Below are positions 41,158 to 49,422 of a stretch of 64,000 bases of DNA, piece by piece. The notes under the pieces were generated by a model. It saw only the letters and a program-made list of their open reading frames with translations. It was not told the origin of the DNA and did no database searches. The stretch lies in contig NZ_JAQTWL010000001.1 of NCBI RefSeq assembly GCF_028689295.1, positions 372,001 to 436,000 on the forward strand, written 5' to 3'. Source of the stretch: Rhodoferax sp. (GTDB lineage Bacteria; Pseudomonadota; Gammaproteobacteria; Burkholderiales; Burkholderiaceae_C). Position 1 is the first letter of the stretch; the number at the start of each line of letters is the position of its first letter. The translations under genes were made by a program, and so were the position numbers.

Positions 41158-42234
41158 GTGACGACTTCATCCAGCCCACTTTGGGAACGCATCCAGGCCA
41201 GGGGCATGACCACTCTCGCCGTGATGGGCATGACCAAAAACACCGGGAAAACCGTGGCGCTGAACCATTTGCTGGCGCAGGCGGCGGCGTCCGGCGTGGC
41301 GCTGGGGGTCACGTCGATCGGGCGTGACGGGGAAGACCGCGACGCGGTGTTTTTTGTGCCCAAGCCGGCCATTGTGGTCTGGCCCGGCAACCTGGTGGCC
41401 ACCGCACGTTTCACCCTGGAGCGTGCCAAGGTGCGCTACAAGCCCATTGACGCCACCGGCATTGACAGTCCGATGGGCGAAATTCTGGTGGTCAAGGTTC
41501 TGGAGCACGGCGAGATGGAAATTGCCGGGGCCTCGCGCAGTTCGGACCAGCTCACCGTGATTGCCCGGCTCAAGCAGTGTGGCGCCGCACTGGTGATTCT
41601 CGATGGCGCCCTGGGGCGCAGCCACCATGCCTCGCCGGCCATTGCCAACGGCGTGATTCTGGCGACCGGCGCCGCCATCGGCGGGGGCATCGGCGACGTG
41701 ATCCGCAAGACGCGCGACCGGCTGGCCATTCTGGGCATTGCGCAGGTTGACGCGGCGACCCGCCGGCGGTGCGAGCCGGTATTTGCCCAAGGTGGTGTCG
41801 GTCTGTGGAACAGCCAGGACGAGACCGTGTTTCAGGCCGACATTGCCACGCTGAACGCCGCCGAAACCCTGCTGCAGTACGCCGAGTCGGATGTGGCCAC
41901 GGTGGCACTCAGTGGCGCCGTGGGGCGCGCGCTGTGGCGGACGTTAAGCACATTGGCCACGCGCCGCCCTGGCCTGACCGTGGTGGTGAACGACGGCACC
42001 AAGCTGTTTGTCGAGGCCACCGATCTGGCGCTGTTGCAGAAGCTGGGCGCGCAAGTGGTGGCCTACCGCGGCATTCACCTGATCGGCATCACGCTCAACC
42101 CCTTCTCGCCGCTGGGCGGCAGTTTTGACGCACAAGCGTTCCTGGCCGCCGCCCGCGAAGCCTTTCCCGGCTATGGCGTCAGCGACGTGATGCTGGAAGA
42201 AGAGGGGAATTTGTCGTTGCGCTCCTCGCCATGA
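41158..42234 (+). CDS. P-loop protein of the lysine 5,6-aminomutase cluster (KamB-like, probable reactivase component)
   Basis: 358 aa, GTG start 8 bp after kdd. It has a Walker A GMTKNTGKT (residues 24-32). The Gly-rich ATGAAIGGGIGDVIRKTRD is in the middle and VVVNDGTKLFVEATD near the end. No membrane segment. In clostridial lysine-fermentation loci, genes between kamA and kamD (kamB, kamC) encode factors thought to maintain the B12 enzyme. This gene occupies that place and I read it as KamB-like. No MutS-like KamC partner is seen in the window. Function is inferred mainly from context. Confidence 0.6.
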   Translation: MTTSSSPLWERIQARGMTTLAVMGMTKNTGKTVALNHLLAQAAASGVALGVTSIGRDGEDRDAVFFVPKPAIVVWPGNLVATARFTLERAKVRYKPIDATGIDSPMGEILVVKVLEHGEMEIAGASRSSDQLTVIARLKQCGAALVILDGALGRSHHASPAIANGVILATGAAIGGGIGDVIRKTRDRLAILGIAQVDAATRRRCEPVFAQGGVGLWNSQDETVFQADIATLNAAETLLQYAESDVATVALSGAVGRALWRTLSTLATRRPGLTVVVNDGTKLFVEATDLALLQKLGAQVVAYRGIHLIGITLNPFSPLGGSFDAQAFLAAAREAFPGYGVSDVMLEEEGNLSLRSSP

Positions 42235-42271
42235 CGGTAACCCGAACAACAGATTGAACAGAGAGAAAAAC

Positions 42272-44665
42272 ATGTCCCATTTACAACTCGACCAGGCGCA
42301 AATCGACCGCGCCCGCGACTCGGCGCGGCGCATTGCGCGGCAGGTCTTCGACGACATGTCGGGCTTCACCACCACCACCGTGGAGCGCGCCACGCTGCGC
42401 CTCATGGGGGTCGATGGGGTCGATGAGGTGGGTGTCCCGCTGCCAAACCGGGTGGTGAGCCATTTGCAGGCGCAAAACCTGCTACAACACGGTGCCGCCA
42501 CGGTGCTGGCCGGGGCAATGGAAAAGCTTGGTCTGACGGCGCAGCAGGTTGCCGAGGCCGTGGCAAGCGGCAGCCTGACGCTGACGCGCCCGGCAGATGA
42601 AGCGGCCGCACGCGTTTGCGCGCAGGCGCAGGCCCGCACCATGTGCGACCACATTGCTGCGCAGCGCACCCAACGGACCGAGAAAATCGCCGCCAGCGGC
42701 GAAAACCCAACCCCCTGGCTCTACCTGATCGTGGCCACCGGTAACATCCACGAGGACGTGGTGCAGGCCCGTGCCGCCGCCGAGCAGGGGGCAGACATCA
42801 TCGCGGTGATCCGGTCCACCGGCCAGAGCCTGCTGGACTATGTGCCTTATGGCGCCACCACCGAGGGCTTTGGCGGCACCTACGCCACGCAGGAAAACTT
42901 CAAGCTGATGCGCGCCGCGCTCGATGAAGTGGGGCAAAAAGTGGGGCGCTACATTCGCCTCACCAACTACTGCTCGGGCCTGTGCATGCCCGAGATTGCC
43001 GCCATGGGGGCCATTGAGCGTCTCGACATGATGCTCAACGACTCGATGTACGGCATCATCTTTCGCGACATCAACATGAAGCGCACCTTTATCGACCAGT
43101 TTTTCTCGCGCATGGTCAATGCCTATGCCGGCATCATCATCAACACCGGCGAAGACAATTACCTCACCACGGCCGACGCGTTTGATGCGGCGCACACCGT
43201 GCTGGCGTCCCAGCTCATCAACGAACAGTTTGCCGAGTTGTCGGGTTTGAAGCCCGAGCAGATGGGCCTGGGCCACGCCTTCGAGATTCATCCCGAGCTG
43301 GAAAATGGCTTCCTGTGGGAACTGGCCCACGCGCAGCTGGTGCGCCAGGTTTTTCCTGATGCCTGCCTGAAATACATGCCGCCCACCAAACACATGACTG
43401 GCAATATTTTCAAGGGCCATGTGCAGGACGCGCTGTTCAACATCGTGAGCACCGTCACCCAGCAAAATATCCACCTGCTGGGCATGATGACCGAGGCCAT
43501 TCACACGCCATTCATCCAGGACCGCTTTCTGGCCATTCAAAACGCCAGGTACGTGTTTGGCACCATGAAGGATCTGCACTCGGAGATGGAATTCAAGCGT
43601 GGTGGCAAGATCGAGCAACGTGCCCAGGAGGTGCTGGCGCAGACCGAAGCCATGCTGGCCGAAATTGAGGCCATCAGCCTGCCAGGCGCCATTGGCAAGG
43701 GCATGTTTGCCGAAATTTCGCGCACACCGACCGGGGGCAAGGGGCTGGATGGTGTGATCGCGAAGGCACCTGACTACTACAACCCGTTCCCTGATCTCAT
43801 GCTGCCAGCCACCCAAGGAGCCGACCATGTTTGTGGGTTTTTGGGGTCAGAGCCCAAATTCGCGCTGCCTCCGGCAGCCCCTTCGGGTGCGGTGCAAAGC
43901 CCCGCAGCGAAATTGGTGTCTGACCCCAATAACCCAGTCAAGCCCTACGGCGACACGCTCGGAGACGGGCGCGTGCAGCTCTCGTTTACCCTGCCGGTCG
44001 CGCTGGATGAGCGCGCCAAGGAAGGCGCCAAGCGCCTGGCGGCCCAGATGGGTCTGGATGAACCTGCTGTGGTGCACTGCGAAGATATGGGCCAGGGCTT
44101 CAGCTTTTACGTGGTCTATGGCCAGTGCAAACACCAGGTGGACCTGAGCAGTTTTTCAGTGGTCAAGCCCGAGTACGAGGTGCTGGACAAGGAAGGCATC
44201 AACGCGCTCATCGCCGCAAAAATGGGGCGCCGCATGGTGGTGGTGGGGGCCTGCATCGAGACCGACGCCCACACTGTCGGCATTGACGCCATCATGAACA
44301 TGAAGGGCTACAACGGCCACAAGGGGCTGGAGAGTTATCACGAAATCCGCGCCATCAACCTGGGCGCCCAGGTGGACTCCGAGGACCTGGTGACCCGGGC
44401 GATTGAAGAGCAGGCCGATGTGATTCTCGTGTCACAGGTGGTGACACAAAAGAACATCCACCTCGACAACCTGACCAAGCTGTCGGACCTGCTGGAAGCC
44501 GAAGGGCTGCGCGACAAGGTGATCCTGGTGGTGGGCGGCCCGCGCATCAGCCATGAGCTGGCCAAGGAGCTCGGCTACGATGCCGGCTTCGGTGTCAAGA
44601 GTTATGCCGAGGATGTGGCATCCTTTGCCATCCACGAGTGGATCAACAGAAGAAAGGCGGCTTGA
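42272..44665 (+). CDS. kamDE: Fused lysine 5,6-aminomutase (KamD alpha + KamE beta), B12- and PLP-dependent
   Basis: Moves the terminal amino group of beta-lysine (or D-lysine) to carbon 5; 797 aa. In other organisms the subunits are separate (about 520 and 260 aa). Here KamD fills residues 1 to about 518. A 30-residue Pro/Ala/Ser-rich linker (524-553) is encoded entirely by an 89-bp palindromic element. KamE starts at about 554 with VKPYGDT. The cobalamin motif DAHTVG (665-670, His667) and the PLP lysine Lys678 in MNMKGYNGHKG are intact, and no stop interrupts the frame. ATG 42272 is preferred to TTG 42254. A relic of the kamE start remains inside at 43815-43829. Confidence 0.9.
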   Translation: MSHLQLDQAQIDRARDSARRIARQVFDDMSGFTTTTVERATLRLMGVDGVDEVGVPLPNRVVSHLQAQNLLQHGAATVLAGAMEKLGLTAQQVAEAVASGSLTLTRPADEAAARVCAQAQARTMCDHIAAQRTQRTEKIAASGENPTPWLYLIVATGNIHEDVVQARAAAEQGADIIAVIRSTGQSLLDYVPYGATTEGFGGTYATQENFKLMRAALDEVGQKVGRYIRLTNYCSGLCMPEIAAMGAIERLDMMLNDSMYGIIFRDINMKRTFIDQFFSRMVNAYAGIIINTGEDNYLTTADAFDAAHTVLASQLINEQFAELSGLKPEQMGLGHAFEIHPELENGFLWELAHAQLVRQVFPDACLKYMPPTKHMTGNIFKGHVQDALFNIVSTVTQQNIHLLGMMTEAIHTPFIQDRFLAIQNARYVFGTMKDLHSEMEFKRGGKIEQRAQEVLAQTEAMLAEIEAISLPGAIGKGMFAEISRTPTGGKGLDGVIAKAPDYYNPFPDLMLPATQGADHVCGFLGSEPKFALPPAAPSGAVQSPAAKLVSDPNNPVKPYGDTLGDGRVQLSFTLPVALDERAKEGAKRLAAQMGLDEPAVVHCEDMGQGFSFYVVYGQCKHQVDLSSFSVVKPEYEVLDKEGINALIAAKMGRRMVVVGACIETDAHTVGIDAIMNMKGYNGHKGLESYHEIRAINLGAQVDSEDLVTRAIEEQADVILVSQVVTQKNIHLDNLTKLSDLLEAEGLRDKVILVVGGPRISHELAKELGYDAGFGVKSYAEDVASFAIHEWINRRKAA
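43815..43829 (+). promoter_or_regulatory. Relic ribosome-binding site and start codon of the ancestral kamE
   Basis: AAGGAG (43815-43820), six bases, then ATG (43827-43829). In the present sequence this ATG is out of frame with KamE and yields a 106-codon nonsense frame. If the 89-bp element is removed, it reads MFVGFNPVKPYGDT, in frame with KamE. Confidence 0.75.
43841..43929. repeat. REP-like palindromic element, family A (long form), inside kamDE
   Basis: 89 bp bounded by perfect 11-bp inverted ends TTGGGGTCAGA and TCTGACCCCAA. Imperfect inner arms follow (CCCAAATTCGC with GCGAAATTGG), and the core is GC-rich and itself palindromic. It shares its ends with the 47-49-bp units at 32021, 32077 and 40054. 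The length is 2 modulo 3, so insertion moved the reading frame. The left edge is ambiguous by a base or two in a T run. Confidence 0.88.
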
Positions 44666-45094
44666 ATGAGCGCTAACCCGATGGAAAATTTCACCAGCCT
44701 GATCCGCCTGCGCATGGGTGCCCACGATGCCCATTACGCGGGCGACCTGGTCGATGGCGCCAAGATGCTGCATTTGTTTGGCGACGTGGCGACCGAGTTG
44801 CTGATTCGCAGCGACGGTGACGAAGGCCTGTTCGTGGCCTATGACAACGTGCAGTTTCTGGCGCCGGTTCATGCAGGCGACTACATCGAGGCCACGGGTC
44901 GCATCGTGGCCATGGGCAAGACCTCGCGCACGATGGTGTTCGAGGCGCGCAAAGTCATCGCCCCGGCCGGTGTGGCCGGCCAGGCTTCCGCGGCCGATGT
45001 GCTGGCCGAGCCGGTTGTGGTGTGCAAGGCCTCCGGCACCTGCGTGGTGCCCGTAGCGTGTCAGCGCATCACCCACGCCACTGTGACCTGCTGA
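44666..45094 (+). CDS. kal: 3-aminobutyryl-CoA ammonia-lyase
   Basis: Hot-dog-fold enzyme removing ammonia from L-3-aminobutyryl-CoA to give crotonyl-CoA, 142 aa. Recognised from the hot-dog pattern ([31 protein letters not shown] split across helix and strand), the ARKV-type strand and its place between kamE and kce. It starts immediately after the kamDE stop, so it is coupled. Confidence 0.82.
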   Translation: MSANPMENFTSLIRLRMGAHDAHYAGDLVDGAKMLHLFGDVATELLIRSDGDEGLFVAYDNVQFLAPVHAGDYIEATGRIVAMGKTSRTMVFEARKVIAPAGVAGQASAADVLAEPVVVCKASGTCVVPVACQRITHATVTC

Positions 45095-45095
45095 C

Positions 45096-45908
45096 ATGGA
45101 CAAACTCATCATCACCGCCGCGCTGACCGGTGCCGAGGTGACCCGCGCACAGCAGCCGGCATTGCCCATCACGCCAGAAGAAATTGCAGACGCGGCCTAT
45201 GAATGCGCCCGGGCCGGTGCGTCCATCGTGCATGTGCATGCCCGTTGGCCCGACGGCACACCGACGCAGGACAAGGAAACTTATGGCCAGATCATTGCGG
45301 CGGTGCGCGCACGCTGCGATGTGATCGTGCAGGTATCCACCGGCGGTGCAGTCGGCATGACACCGCAGGAGCGCCTGGCCCCGGTCACACTCAAACCCGA
45401 GATGGCGACGCTGTCCATGGGCACGGTGAATTTTGGCGGCGATGTGTTCATGAACCACCCCGCCGAGATGGAGATTTTTGCCGCTGCCATGCGTGACCAC
45501 GGCGTGAAACCCGAGCTTGAAATTTTTGACAGCGGCATGCTGACCACAGCGCAACGCTGGCTCAAAAAGGGCCTGATCCAGGGTCCGCAGCACTTCGACT
45601 TTGTGCTGGGCATTCCCGGTGGCATGGCCGGCACCCCCGAGGCGCTGATGTACCTGCGATCTCAATTGCCAGCGCAGTCCACCTGGACCGTCGCGGGAAT
45701 CGGTCCGGCACAGCTGCCGCTGGGCACGTTGGCCATCGTGCTGGGTGGCCATGTACGCGTGGGCTTTGAGGACAACGTGTACTACCGCAAGGGTGAACTG
45801 GCCACCAGCAACGCGCAATTGGTGGCGCGTATCGCCCGCATCAGCCGGGAGCTCGACCGGCCGGTCGCCACGCCCGACGAAGCACGCGCGATGCTCGGCC
45901 TGATCTGA
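45096..45908 (+). CDS. kce: 3-keto-5-aminohexanoate cleavage enzyme (BKACE family)
   Basis: Zn-dependent Claisen-type exchange of 5-amino-3-oxohexanoate with acetyl-CoA, giving 3-aminobutyryl-CoA and acetoacetate; 270 aa. Zinc ligands His46 and His48 lie in SIVHVHAR. The STGGAVGMTPQERLAP loop and ELEIFDSGML are further conserved parts of this TIM barrel. The start is one base after the kal stop. Last gene of the plus-strand operon, convergent with the transporter operon three bases away. Confidence 0.88.
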   Translation: MDKLIITAALTGAEVTRAQQPALPITPEEIADAAYECARAGASIVHVHARWPDGTPTQDKETYGQIIAAVRARCDVIVQVSTGGAVGMTPQERLAPVTLKPEMATLSMGTVNFGGDVFMNHPAEMEIFAAAMRDHGVKPELEIFDSGMLTTAQRWLKKGLIQGPQHFDFVLGIPGGMAGTPEALMYLRSQLPAQSTWTVAGIGPAQLPLGTLAIVLGGHVRVGFEDNVYYRKGELATSNAQLVARIARISRELDRPVATPDEARAMLGLI

Positions 45909-45911
45909 GCC

Positions 45912-46685
45912 TTATTTCAAACTGCCCGATAAAAACTGCGCCAGCCGCACGCTCTTGGGGCTGGCCAGCACCTGGGCCGGCACACCTTCTTCCTCGATCT
46001 GGCCCTTGTGCAAAAAGATCAGGTGGTTGGCCACTTCGCGGGCAAAGCCCATCTCGTGAGTGACGACCACCATGGTGCGGCCCTCGTGCGCCAGGTCTTT
46101 CATGACCTTGAGCACCTCGGACACCAGTTCGGGGTCGAGCGCGCTGGTGGGCTCGTCGAACAGCATCACCTCGGGCTCCATGGCCAGCGCGCGGGCAATT
46201 GCCACGCGCTGCTGCTGGCCGCCGCTCAGGTGCGCCGGATAGGCGTCTTCCTTGCCGTCGAGCCCCACTTTGGCCAGGTACTTGCGGGCAATGTCAATGG
46301 CCTGGTCGCGCGGCACCTTCATCACATGCACTGGCGCTTCGATGATGTTTTGCAGCACCGTCATGTGCGCCCACAGGTTGAAATGCTGGAACACCATGGC
46401 CAGCCGGGTGCGCATCATGGCCAGCTGTTTGGGATTGGCAGCGTGCAGCTCGCCATGCTTGTCGGGGTTCAGGTGCAGCTCTTCGCCGGCCACGATGATG
46501 CGACCCTGGTTCGGTTTTTCCAGCAGGTTGATGCAGCGCAGGAAAGTGCTTTTGCCAGAGCCAGAGCTGCCAATGATGCTGATCACGTCGCCCGCGTGAG
46601 CGGTCAGCGACACGCCCTTGAGCACCTCGTTGGCACCAAAGCGCTTGTGGATGTTTTCTACCTGGAGTTTGATCGTGGTGGTCAT
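45912..46685 (-). CDS. Basic amino acid ABC transporter ATP-binding protein (HisP-like)
   Basis: 257-aa ATPase of a polar-amino-acid importer. Walker A is GSSGSGKST (residues 39-47), the signature is [16 protein letters not shown], and Walker B is [14 protein letters not shown]. It has the extra insertion [16 protein letters not shown] typical of HisP/ArtP proteins for basic amino acids. Last gene of the minus-strand operon that starts at 50190. Confidence 0.93.
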   Translation of the reverse strand: MTTTIKLQVENIHKRFGANEVLKGVSLTAHAGDVISIIGSSGSGKSTFLRCINLLEKPNQGRIIVAGEELHLNPDKHGELHAANPKQLAMMRTRLAMVFQHFNLWAHMTVLQNIIEAPVHVMKVPRDQAIDIARKYLAKVGLDGKEDAYPAHLSGGQQQRVAIARALAMEPEVMLFDEPTSALDPELVSEVLKVMKDLAHEGRTMVVVTHEMGFAREVANHLIFLHKGQIEEEGVPAQVLASPKSVRLAQFLSGSLK

Positions 46686-46702
46686 GGCAATATTTCCCGA
46701 TT

Positions 46703-46758
46703 GTCATCGCGAGCGTAGCGTGGCGATCCATGGATTGCTTCACTTCGTTCGCAATGAC
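46703..46758. repeat. REP-like palindromic element, family B, intergenic copy
   Basis: 56 bp with ends GTCATCGCGA and TCGCAATGAC, a near-perfect inverted pair, and GATCCATGGATTGC in the middle. It lies in the 105-bp gap between the deacylase gene and the HisP-like gene. The same family occurs inside pabBC at 56024. Confidence 0.85.
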
Positions 46759-46790
46759 GGCATTGATTCATGGGTGGTCCAGTGTGCCAG

Positions 46791-47921
46791 TCATGCGCCC
46801 AGCAGATCGCCGCTACGAAACGCCAGGGTGCCGGCAATCTTGCCGACCTCGCCACCGGCGGTGATGTAGCGGTCGCGGATGCGGGCATAAAACACACCGG
46901 CAACGCCCGCCGCGATGCGCTGGCGGGTGTTGGCAATCGGGTCGATGATTTCGGCCACCAGATCGCCGATGGCCAGCATTTGCCCCACTTCTGCCGCAAA
47001 CACCACAACGCCCGGGCTGGTCGCGCAAAGGGTTTCGGAGCCCGCCAGCGGTGTCGCCGGGCACAGGGCTGCGGGCACTTGGGGTGGCTGCTGGCAGGCC
47101 AAAACTCCGATGAACTGTAGCCAGCCCACAATGGCCTGCGCATCCGCTGCAGCCCAGGCGTGACTCACGTCGAGCTCGCCGCGCAGCTCGATGGTGGTGC
47201 TGCAGCAGCCTTGCGTCAGCGGCGCGCTGCAGCCCTTGGCTTGGAGGCGCTCGGCCAGTTGCCACCAGGCGCCCGACAGGCATTCGTCGATGGGCCGGTT
47301 GCCCGAGCTTTTGGCCAGCAAAATCGCCCGGGCGCCCAAAAAGTGCGCCAGTTCCTGCATCTGCGGCCAGCAGGCTTCTTCGGTGTAAAAGTGCAGCACG
47401 CCTTCGCAGTCGCAATGTAGGTCGAGCATGAAATCGGCATCATGCGCCAGCAGCAGCAGTGTGCGGCGCATGCTTTGCAGCTCGGTTGCAGGGGTCCAGC
47501 GCCTGATGTAGTCGCCCATGGCACGGCGCACCAGGCCCACATTGGCCAACGCGTCATCGCCCAGCTGCTTGATCACAACAGACTCAACCGCCGCCGCCAA
47601 ATCGGGGTAATGCCGGTTGAAGTTTTCCGAGGTGTCCAGCTCAAAGCGACCCATGGGCTTGTGGTCCAACCGCTGCGCCAGGCCAATCGGGTTGGCCACT
47701 GGCACCAGCACCACCTCACCCAGGATTTGCCCGGTTGCCTCAGATGCTTCGAACAGCGCGCGCAAATGGTGCGCCACCAGCATGCCGGGCAGTTCCTCGG
47801 CGTGCAGGCTGGCCTGGATGTAAATTTTGCGGCCGCTGCCGGGCTTGCCAAAATGAAAGCTGGTGAGCGTCTTGTGGCTGCCAAGGCTGGGCGAGAGCAG
47901 CGGGTGGTCAATGCGTTGCAT
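46791..47921 (-). CDS. Succinylglutamate desuccinylase/aspartoacylase (AstE) family deacylase
   Basis: 376-aa M14-like zinc hydrolase. Likely zinc ligands are His40 and Glu43 in ASLHAEE and the His of FMLDLHCDCEG near 172. The DTSENFNRHYPD substrate loop is present. A C-terminal beta-barrel (about 290-370) is typical. Placed inside the basic-amino-acid transporter operon, it may release an acyl group from an N-acylated amino acid. The substrate is not evident, and no other ast genes are seen. Confidence 0.8.
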   Translation of the reverse strand: MQRIDHPLLSPSLGSHKTLTSFHFGKPGSGRKIYIQASLHAEELPGMLVAHHLRALFEASEATGQILGEVVLVPVANPIGLAQRLDHKPMGRFELDTSENFNRHYPDLAAAVESVVIKQLGDDALANVGLVRRAMGDYIRRWTPATELQSMRRTLLLLAHDADFMLDLHCDCEGVLHFYTEEACWPQMQELAHFLGARAILLAKSSGNRPIDECLSGAWWQLAERLQAKGCSAPLTQGCCSTTIELRGELDVSHAWAAADAQAIVGWLQFIGVLACQQPPQVPAALCPATPLAGSETLCATSPGVVVFAAEVGQMLAIGDLVAEIIDPIANTRQRIAAGVAGVFYARIRDRYITAGGEVGKIAGTLAFRSGDLLGA

Positions 47922-47939
47922 GGGTCGGTTTCAAAGGTA

Positions 47940-48653
47940 TCAGCCCCTGCGCGTTGACAGGTAGGCCAGCAAGCGGCCTTCCGAGAAACGGAAGAAGCCG
48001 ATCAGGCAAAACGAGGCGGCGAGGTAAATGGCCGCAGCCGCCAGATAGGCTTCGAACGGCAGGTAGTAGGTGGCGTAAATGCGGCTCGCCGCCGAGGTGA
48101 TGTCGAGCATGTTGGGCACCGCGCTGGCCAGACTGGTGGCGTGCAGCATCATCACCACCTCGTTGCTGTAGGCGGGCAGGGTGCGGCGCATGGCGCTGGG
48201 CAGCACCACCCGGAGCATGGTCTGAAAGCGGCTCATGCCGTAGGCGTGGGCGGCCTCGATCTCGCCGGCGCTGGTCTCGCGAATGGCCCCGGCCAGCATC
48301 TCGGCGGTGTAGCCGGCGGTGTTCAGGCTGAAGGCCAGCAGGGCACAAAAGAAGGGTTCCTTGAAGTAAGTCCAGGGCCAGACGGCGTCCCAGCGCTCCT
48401 GGATCCACTCCAACTGGCCCAGACCGTAATAGATCAGATAGACCTGGATCAGCAGCGGCGTGCCGCGAATCACAAAGGTGTAGGCACTGACCAGCCAGCG
48501 CAGCGGCGCCCAGGGGCCGGTCAGGATCAGCGCAAAAATGAGCGCCAGCACAGCCCCCACGGCCAGCGACGAAAACAGCAGCCACAGCGTGATGACGATC
48601 CCGTTGCCAAACAGCGCCAGGTTCTCGGGCTCGAAAATGACAGCCCATTCCAT
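47940..48653 (-). CDS. Basic amino acid ABC transporter permease (HisM-like)
   Basis: 237 aa, about five transmembrane helices. The EAA loop is EIEAAHAYGMSRFQTMLRVVLPSAMRR. TFVIRGTPLLIQVYLIYYGL is characteristic of HisM/ArtM permeases. The ATG shares a base with the stop of the partner permease (TAATG), so translation is coupled. Confidence 0.92.
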   Translation of the reverse strand: MEWAVIFEPENLALFGNGIVITLWLLFSSLAVGAVLALIFALILTGPWAPLRWLVSAYTFVIRGTPLLIQVYLIYYGLGQLEWIQERWDAVWPWTYFKEPFFCALLAFSLNTAGYTAEMLAGAIRETSAGEIEAAHAYGMSRFQTMLRVVLPSAMRRTLPAYSNEVVMMLHATSLASAVPNMLDITSAASRIYATYYLPFEAYLAAAAIYLAASFCLIGFFRFSEGRLLAYLSTRRG

Positions 48654-49351
48654 TAAAGTTGCACCCTTTTTGTGCCCAGGCTGTAGCGGGCATTGAGCTT
48701 TTTCAGGGCCATCAGGCTGATCGAGGTGTAAACCAGAAACAAGGCGCCGGTGAACAAAAAGAAGACAAAGGGCGAGCGCGTGGCGGCGCTGGCCTGCTTG
48801 GCCAGATAGGTCATTTCCTGCAAACCAATCAGGCTCACCAGCGCAGTGGCCTTGATCAGCACCAGCCAGTTGTTGGTGAAGCCGGGCAACGCGTAGCGCA
48901 CCATTTGCGGCAGCGTGATGCGCAGGAAGGTTTGCGAGCGGCTCATGCCAAACGCCCAGGCGGCTTCCATCTGTCCCTTGGGAATGCTCAGAATGGCGCC
49001 GCGAAAGGTTTCGGTCATGTAGGCGCCGTAAATGAAACCGATGGTGATGACACCGGCGGCAAAAGGCTCGATGTCGATGGTGGCCTCGCTGCCCATCTTT
49101 TCAAGCAGGGTGTTGATGCCAATCGTGCCGCCGTAAAACACCAGCAGCATCAGCACCAGGTCAGGGATGCCACGGATGATGGTGGTGTAAAAAGTGCCCA
49201 GCGCCACCAGCACCGGGCGACCCGAGAGCTTGGCTGCGGCACCTGCCAGGCCCAGGATGACAGCCACCAGCAGCGCGCCCAAAGACACCCCCGCCGTGAG
49301 CAGGGAGCCCTGCAAAATAACCAGAAGGTAAGACTGCGTGGTGGAAGTCAT
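48653..49351 (-). CDS. Basic amino acid ABC transporter permease (HisQ-like)
   Basis: 232 aa from ATG 49351. The frame runs on to a TTG at 49414, but that would add a hydrophilic stretch before TM1. The EAA loop is QMEAAWAFGMSRSQTFLRITLPQM, and TIIRGIPDLVLMLLVFYGG matches HisQ/ArtQ proteins. Pairs with the adjacent HisM-like protein to form the membrane channel. Confidence 0.92.
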   Translation of the reverse strand: MTSTTQSYLLVILQGSLLTAGVSLGALLVAVILGLAGAAAKLSGRPVLVALGTFYTTIIRGIPDLVLMLLVFYGGTIGINTLLEKMGSEATIDIEPFAAGVITIGFIYGAYMTETFRGAILSIPKGQMEAAWAFGMSRSQTFLRITLPQMVRYALPGFTNNWLVLIKATALVSLIGLQEMTYLAKQASAATRSPFVFFLFTGALFLVYTSISLMALKKLNARYSLGTKRVQL

Positions 49352-49422
49352 GGGCAAATGGTCAGGAAACCAGAGGGGCGGCCCTTGCAACAGCGCATCG
49401 AGCCGACCTTTCAAACGGGCAA

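Noticed and set aside
43827..44147. Open frame starting at the strong ribosome site AAGGAG-ATG inside kamDE
   Set aside because: It is out of frame with KamE, its product has no family features, and it is best explained as the old kamE start displaced by the 89-bp element.
49352..49414. N-terminal extension of the HisQ-like permease from TTG 49414
   Set aside because: It adds a hydrophilic segment before TM1 and uses a rare start, while ATG 49351 gives the usual permease N-terminus.
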